From positions 1-64,000 of the forward strand of contig JAHWKW010000006.1 of the NCBI GenBank assembly GCA_019347675.1: a DNA stretch of 64,000 nt, given 5' to 3'. This stretch comes from Actinomycetota bacterium (GTDB taxonomy: Bacteria; Actinomycetota; Nitriliruptoria; Nitriliruptorales; JAHWKO01). The notes beneath the pieces are model-generated. The model was given only the letters and a program-made list of their open reading frames with translations. It had not been told where the DNA came from and searched no databases. Positions 60,516-64,000 of the stretch are shown here, one piece after another. Both the position numbers and the translations under genes were made by a program. How positions within the stretch are numbered: the stretch's first letter is position 1; each line of letters begins with the position of its first letter.

Positions 60516-61946
60516 GTGCGCGAGCGGTACGACGCGGTCGTCGTCGGCGCGGGACCCAACGGGCTGGCGGCCGCGATCCGGCTGGCGAAGGCCGACCGGT
60601 CGGTCCTCGTGCTGGAAGGGGCCGACGCGGTCGGCGGCGGGGCGCGCACCAAGGAACTCACCCTGCCCGGCTTCCGCCACGACGTGTGCTCGGCCATCCA
60701 CCCGCTGGGGATCGGGTCGCCGTACCTGCGCACACTTCCACTGCACGAGCACGGCCTCGAGTGGGTGCACCCCGACATCCCCGTCGCCCATCCTCTCGAC
60801 GACGGCCCGGCCGTTCTGATCGAGCGTTCGCTGGCCGGCACCGCCGCCGGGTTGGGTCGGGATGCGGCGACGTGGCGCCGCACGTACGCGCCGCTGGTCC
60901 GCCGCTTCGACCAGCTGGCCTTGGACACGATGGCTCCGCTGACGCGGATGCCGCACCATCCGCTGTTGATGGCCCGGTTCGCGCGCCACGCCGTCCGGTC
61001 GGCACAAGGGTGGGCGCGGTCACGGTTCACCGGGGAGCGGGCACGCGCCGCGGTCGCTGGCATGGCCGGTCACAACGTCCTGGCGTTCGACCGGCCGTTC
61101 ACCGCAGCGCTCGGCGTGCTGTTCCCCGCGGCGGCTCACGCCGTGGGGTTCCCCATGGCGCGCGGTGGTTCGCAGGCGATCGCCGATGCCATGGCGTCGC
61201 TGCTGCGCAGCCTCGGGGGCGAGATCCGCACCGGCACGCCGGTGCGCGACCTCGCCGATGTCCCACCCCACGAGGCGCTGCTGTTCGACCTCACACCACG
61301 GCAGATGCTTGCGATCGTCGGGGACCGGGCTCCTGGCCGGCTGCGGCAGCGGGTCGAGCGCTTCCGCCACGGCCCCGGGGTGTTCAAGGTCGATTACGCG
61401 CTCGACGGCCCGGTCCCGTGGAGTGCCCAAGACACCCAACGTGCCGGGACGGTGCACCTCGGCGGGACCCTCGAGGAGGTCGCCGCCGCGGAGCTCGCAA
61501 CCGCCGAGGGACGCCACGCCGAACGGCCCTACATCATCGCCGCGCAGCAGACGCTGTTCGACCCCACCCGCGCTCCCGATGGCCGCCACACGCTGTGGGC
61601 CTACTGCCACGTCCCGTCCGGATCGACGGTGGACATGACCGGCCCGATCGAGGACCAGCTCGAACGGTTCGCGCCGGGTTTCCGCGACCGGATCCTGGCA
61701 CGTTCCACGATGACCACCGCGGACCTCGAGGACTACAACCCCAACTACATCGGCGGGGACATCAGCGCCGGTGCGCACAGCGGCCTGCAGCTGCTGCTCC
61801 GGCCGTGGCCGTCACTCGACCCGTACGCGCTGGGTGAGACGAGGTGGTTCTTGTGTTCGGCCTCCACACCGCCGGGTGCGGGGGTCCACGGGATGTGCGG
61901 CTACTACGCGGCCGGGTCGGTTTTGCGCCACGTCCCGGCGAGGTGA
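60516..61946 (+). CDS. FAD-dependent oxidoreductase (phytoene desaturase/amine oxidase-like)
   Basis: 476 residues from GTG 60516, preceded by GAGAGGG, 12 bp after the MBL stop. The dinucleotide motif VVVGAGPNGLAAAIRLAKAD opens the protein; VGGGARTKELTLPGFRHDVC and the C-terminal ALGETRWFLCSASTPPGAGV HGMCGYYAAG are typical of CrtI/COG1233 proteins. Also AMARGGSQAIADAMASLL-like middle. Catalyses a desaturation or isomerisation on lipophilic substrates; exact reaction unknown. No crtB or crtE neighbour. Confidence 0.9.
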   Translation: MRERYDAVVVGAGPNGLAAAIRLAKADRSVLVLEGADAVGGGARTKELTLPGFRHDVCSAIHPLGIGSPYLRTLPLHEHGLEWVHPDIPVAHPLDDGPAVLIERSLAGTAAGLGRDAATWRRTYAPLVRRFDQLALDTMAPLTRMPHHPLLMARFARHAVRSAQGWARSRFTGERARAAVAGMAGHNVLAFDRPFTAALGVLFPAAAHAVGFPMARGGSQAIADAMASLLRSLGGEIRTGTPVRDLADVPPHEALLFDLTPRQMLAIVGDRAPGRLRQRVERFRHGPGVFKVDYALDGPVPWSAQDTQRAGTVHLGGTLEEVAAAELATAEGRHAERPYIIAAQQTLFDPTRAPDGRHTLWAYCHVPSGSTVDMTGPIEDQLERFAPGFRDRILARSTMTTADLEDYNPNYIGGDISAGAHSGLQLLLRPWPSLDPYALGETRWFLCSASTPPGAGVHGMCGYYAAGSVLRHVPAR

Positions 61947-61963
61947 GCCCCTTGGACGGGTCG

Positions 61964-62797
61964 TCAGCGCAGGAGGCGCGATAGACGCCGGTCGGCCAGA
62001 ACCCGGCCGCCGGTCTGACACGGCGGGCAGTAGGTCACCTCGTACGACTCGTACGACACACGCCGCAGCGTGTCGCCGCAGGCCGGGCACGGCTCGCCGC
62101 CGCGGCCGTGCACGATCCAGTGGTCGCCGAGCTTGGCCGGCAAACCACCCGAGCGGCGACGTTCGTGGTCGAGCCCACGCTCGATCACGTCCCCGACGGC
62201 GCTGAGCAGCCGCTCGCGGGCGTCGACGTCGAGGCTCTTGAGGCTCACGAACGGTGACAGCCGCGCGTGGTGCAGGATGTCGTCGGTGTAGCCGCGGCCG
62301 AGGCCGGCGACGGTGCGCTGGTCACGCAGGGCCGTGTGCACCCGGCGGTTGTCGCCGGTCGTGCGGATCAGCTCCGCGAAGGCCGCGGCGCCCGGCTCGG
62401 GACCGAGCTCGGCCAGCGGGCCGGGGTCGCCGTCGCCCAGCGCCCACCACCGCGCCTTGCGTTCCGTGCCGTATTCGACGATCAGCAGTGCGGGACCAGG
62501 CCGGAACCGCAGCCGCACCACGCCCCGCTTGGGCCGCGACCGCCCCGGTGGATCCTCGACCGTCACCCGACCGGCCTGCGACAGGTGCACGACGATCCGT
62601 GGCCCGTCGAGGCCGATGACCAGGTACTTGCCGTGGCTGGTGACCTCGTCGACGGTCCGACCGATCAGCGCCTCCGGCGCCGGCTCCACCGTCCGCAGCG
62701 CCGCGAACTGCAGCGGGTCCGCGCCGGCGAACACCGTCCCGACGAGCTCGACTTCAACGCGTTCCGCCAGCGCGCGGATCTGGGGCAGTTCGGGCAC
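61964..62797 (-). CDS. Fpg/Nei-family DNA glycosylase
   Basis: 277 residues from GTG 62797. VPELPQIRALAERVEVELVG gives the N-terminal Pro2-Glu3 catalytic pair; VDEVTSHGKYLVIGLDGPRI has the conserved Lys; the H2TH region AGLGRGYTDDILHHARLSPF and the C-terminal zinc finger CPACGDTLRRVSYESYEVTY CPPCQTGGR are all present. Excises oxidised bases with AP-lyase activity. Slight difference from classical Fpg (VPELP rather than MPELPEVE), so a Nei2/Nei3-like enzyme is possible. Confidence 0.9.
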   Translation of the reverse strand: MPELPQIRALAERVEVELVGTVFAGADPLQFAALRTVEPAPEALIGRTVDEVTSHGKYLVIGLDGPRIVVHLSQAGRVTVEDPPGRSRPKRGVVRLRFRPGPALLIVEYGTERKARWWALGDGDPGPLAELGPEPGAAAFAELIRTTGDNRRVHTALRDQRTVAGLGRGYTDDILHHARLSPFVSLKSLDVDARERLLSAVGDVIERGLDHERRRSGGLPAKLGDHWIVHGRGGEPCPACGDTLRRVSYESYEVTYCPPCQTGGRVLADRRLSRLLR

Positions 62798-62933
62798 GGC
62801 GCGACGGTACCGCTGACCGGAGGCGACGGCCGCCGCGTGGTGGCTCCACCGAGCGGGGCGGTGGCCCGGCCCCCCCGTGCGTGGCCTCTCGTTCGGGCTG
62901 GGTCGGTTCCGGGCAGACGCTACGGTTGGCGTG

Positions 62934-64000
62934 ATGAGGCCCATCCGCACGTTCACGGTCGTGCCAGCGCTGCCCGAGTCGCTGGAACGCCTGCGCGAGC
63001 TCGCGTACAACCTGCGCTGGGCATGGGACCACGACACCGTCCACCTGTTCCGTCGCATCGACCCGGCGCTGTGGGAGGCGTGCGGGCGGAACCCCGTCAA
63101 GTTCCTCGCGACCGTGGAGCAGGGCCGCCTGGAGAGCGTCGCGGACGATCCCGACTACCTCGCCCACCTGGAGCGGGCCGTCACCTCGCTGCACGACTAC
63201 CTGGCCGCGGAGCAAACCTGGTTCCGCGTTCGCCACGGCGACGAGTTCGACGACGTGACCCTGACCGCGTACTTCTCTGCGGAGTTCGGTGTCACCGATT
63301 GCCTGTCGATCTTCGCTGGCGGGTTGGGGATCCTCGCAGGCGACCACCTCAAGTCCGCGAGCGACCTCGGCATCCCGATGGTCGGCGTCGGGCTGCTGTA
63401 CCAGCAGGGCTACTTCGAGCAGCGCCTCAACGAAGCCGGATGGCAACACGAGCTGCCCGCCGAGAAGGATTTCCACTCGCTGCCGCTGACCTTGGAGCGG
63501 GACGCCGACGGCGCGCCGATCACGGTCGAGCTCGGTTTCCCGGAGGGGCCGGTCGTCGCGCAGGTCTGGCGGGCACAGGTCGGCCGCGTCCCGCTGTTCC
63601 TCCTCGACGCCAACGTTCCCGCCAACACCCCCGAGCAGCGGCGGATCACCTTCTCGCTGTACGGCGGCGACGAGGAGATGCGCGTCCGTCAGGAGACCCT
63701 CCTGGGCGTGGGTGGCTTCCGGGCCTTGGAGGCGCTGGGGTACCGCCCGACCGTCTACCACATGAACGAGGGCCACTCGGCGTTCTTGGGTCTGGAACTC
63801 ATCCGCCGTCTGATCGACGAACGAACCCTCGCGTTCGAAGAGGCGCGTCAGGCCGTCTCCGCGGGCCTGGTGTTCACCACCCACACCCCGGTGGAAGCCG
63901 GGCACGACTACTTCGCGCCTGCCCTCCTGGAGCGGTACTTCGCCGTCTACGTCAAGGCGTTGGGCATCGACTGGCGCGATTTCTTGGCGCTCGGCCGCGT
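62934..64000 (+). CDS. glgP: Alpha-glucan (maltodextrin/glycogen) phosphorylase, 5' part
   Basis: ATG 62934 opens a 355-codon frame that stays open to the window edge. MRPIRTFTVVPALPESLERL, LAYNLRWAWDHDTVHLFRRI, YFSAEFGVTDCLSIFAGGLG ILAGDHLKSASDLGIPMVGV and YHMNEGHSAFLGLELIRRLI match the N-terminal half of actinobacterial alpha-glucan phosphorylases, with the active-site GGLGILAGDHLKSASDLG. The C-terminal PLP-lysine region lies outside. With the debranching-type glucosidase at 36954, the genome encodes glycogen breakdown, although that gene is frameshifted as read. Confidence 0.92.
   Translation, partial: MRPIRTFTVVPALPESLERLRELAYNLRWAWDHDTVHLFRRIDPALWEACGRNPVKFLATVEQGRLESVADDPDYLAHLERAVTSLHDYLAAEQTWFRVRHGDEFDDVTLTAYFSAEFGVTDCLSIFAGGLGILAGDHLKSASDLGIPMVGVGLLYQQGYFEQRLNEAGWQHELPAEKDFHSLPLTLERDADGAPITVELGFPEGPVVAQVWRAQVGRVPLFLLDANVPANTPEQRRITFSLYGGDEEMRVRQETLLGVGGFRALEALGYRPTVYHMNEGHSAFLGLELIRRLIDERTLAFEEARQAVSAGLVFTTHTPVEAGHDYFAPALLERYFAVYVKALGIDWRDFLALGR

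Noticed and set aside
1-64000. CRISPR arrays
   Set aside because: No regularly spaced direct repeats and no cas genes were noticed.
1-64000. tRNA or rRNA genes
   Set aside because: Scattered GGTTCGA-like strings occur but none sits in a cloverleaf-sized context.

Overview
The window is GC-rich (roughly 70 percent by eye) with many GTG/TTG starts, short intergenic gaps and 4-bp GTGA/ATGA overlaps. Together with the gene families present (TIGR02960-type ECF sigma factor, SnoaL-tailed; DUF3754; DUF2231-like; MenB; HisKA_3 kinases with NarL-type regulators) this points to a deep-branching actinomycete (Actinomycetota, possibly Nitriliruptoria/Euzebyales-like). The placement is inference. I see no rRNA, no convincing tRNA and no CRISPR array.

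Layout. 0-1.6 kb: two head-to-head fragments of one DDE-transposase family (zinc-ribbon/HTH partner plus transposase). 2-14.4 kb: a nuclease-rich island with a PD-(D/E)XK protein, a 55-codon stump of an RNase J-like metallo-beta-lactamase (MBL) protein, an ADP-ribosylglycohydrolase coupled to that stump, a complete RNase J-like MBL protein, a second PD-(D/E)XK protein, a decayed gene, and a tight operon of an SbcD/Mre11-like phosphoesterase, an SbcC/YhaN-like ATPase and a RecB-like-nuclease/helicase fusion, followed by an uncharacterised protein. 14.4-27.5 kb: a decaying plasticity zone with VapBC-type toxin-antitoxin pairs (one intact with a clear palindromic operator, others frameshifted), a dead tyrosine recombinase, a 28-bp direct repeat, a DUF433 remnant, a DUF3754 protein, a formate/nitrite channel, a frameshifted monooxygenase, a group II intron that has lost its reverse transcriptase, and a chimeric IS21/IS3 transposase pseudogene.

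27.7-32 kb: a sulfur-stress cluster (MFS transporter, MBL with two rhodanese domains, methyltransferase) divergent from an ArsR-rhodanese fusion regulator. 32-42 kb: HIT protein, ECF sigma factor, STAS protein, VOC protein, broken dihydrofolate-reductase-like gene, frameshifted glycogen-debranching-type glucosidase, SDR, ISL3 remnant, DUF2231-like membrane protein, GYD protein. 42.6-52.3 kb: mostly intact metabolism (ribokinase and nucleoside hydrolase operon, MenB, Rieske-helical protein, HAD phosphatase, epimerase, CPA2 antiporter with a universal-stress-protein-like tail).

52.4-60.5 kb: a dense signalling locus. A REC-HTH-nucleotide cyclase protein is translationally coupled to two histidine kinases; two more response regulators converge on them; divergently there is a protein with a C-terminal cyclic-nucleotide-binding domain, then an MBL hydrolase. 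This reads as a self-contained two-component to cyclic-nucleotide relay. The window ends with a phytoene-desaturase-like oxidoreductase, an Fpg/Nei glycosylase and the start of alpha-glucan phosphorylase.

Frameshifts are concentrated between about 6.4 and 39 kb, next to mobile-element debris, and rare after 41 kb. That fits real decay in a plasticity zone, but indel errors in the assembly cannot be excluded from sequence alone.
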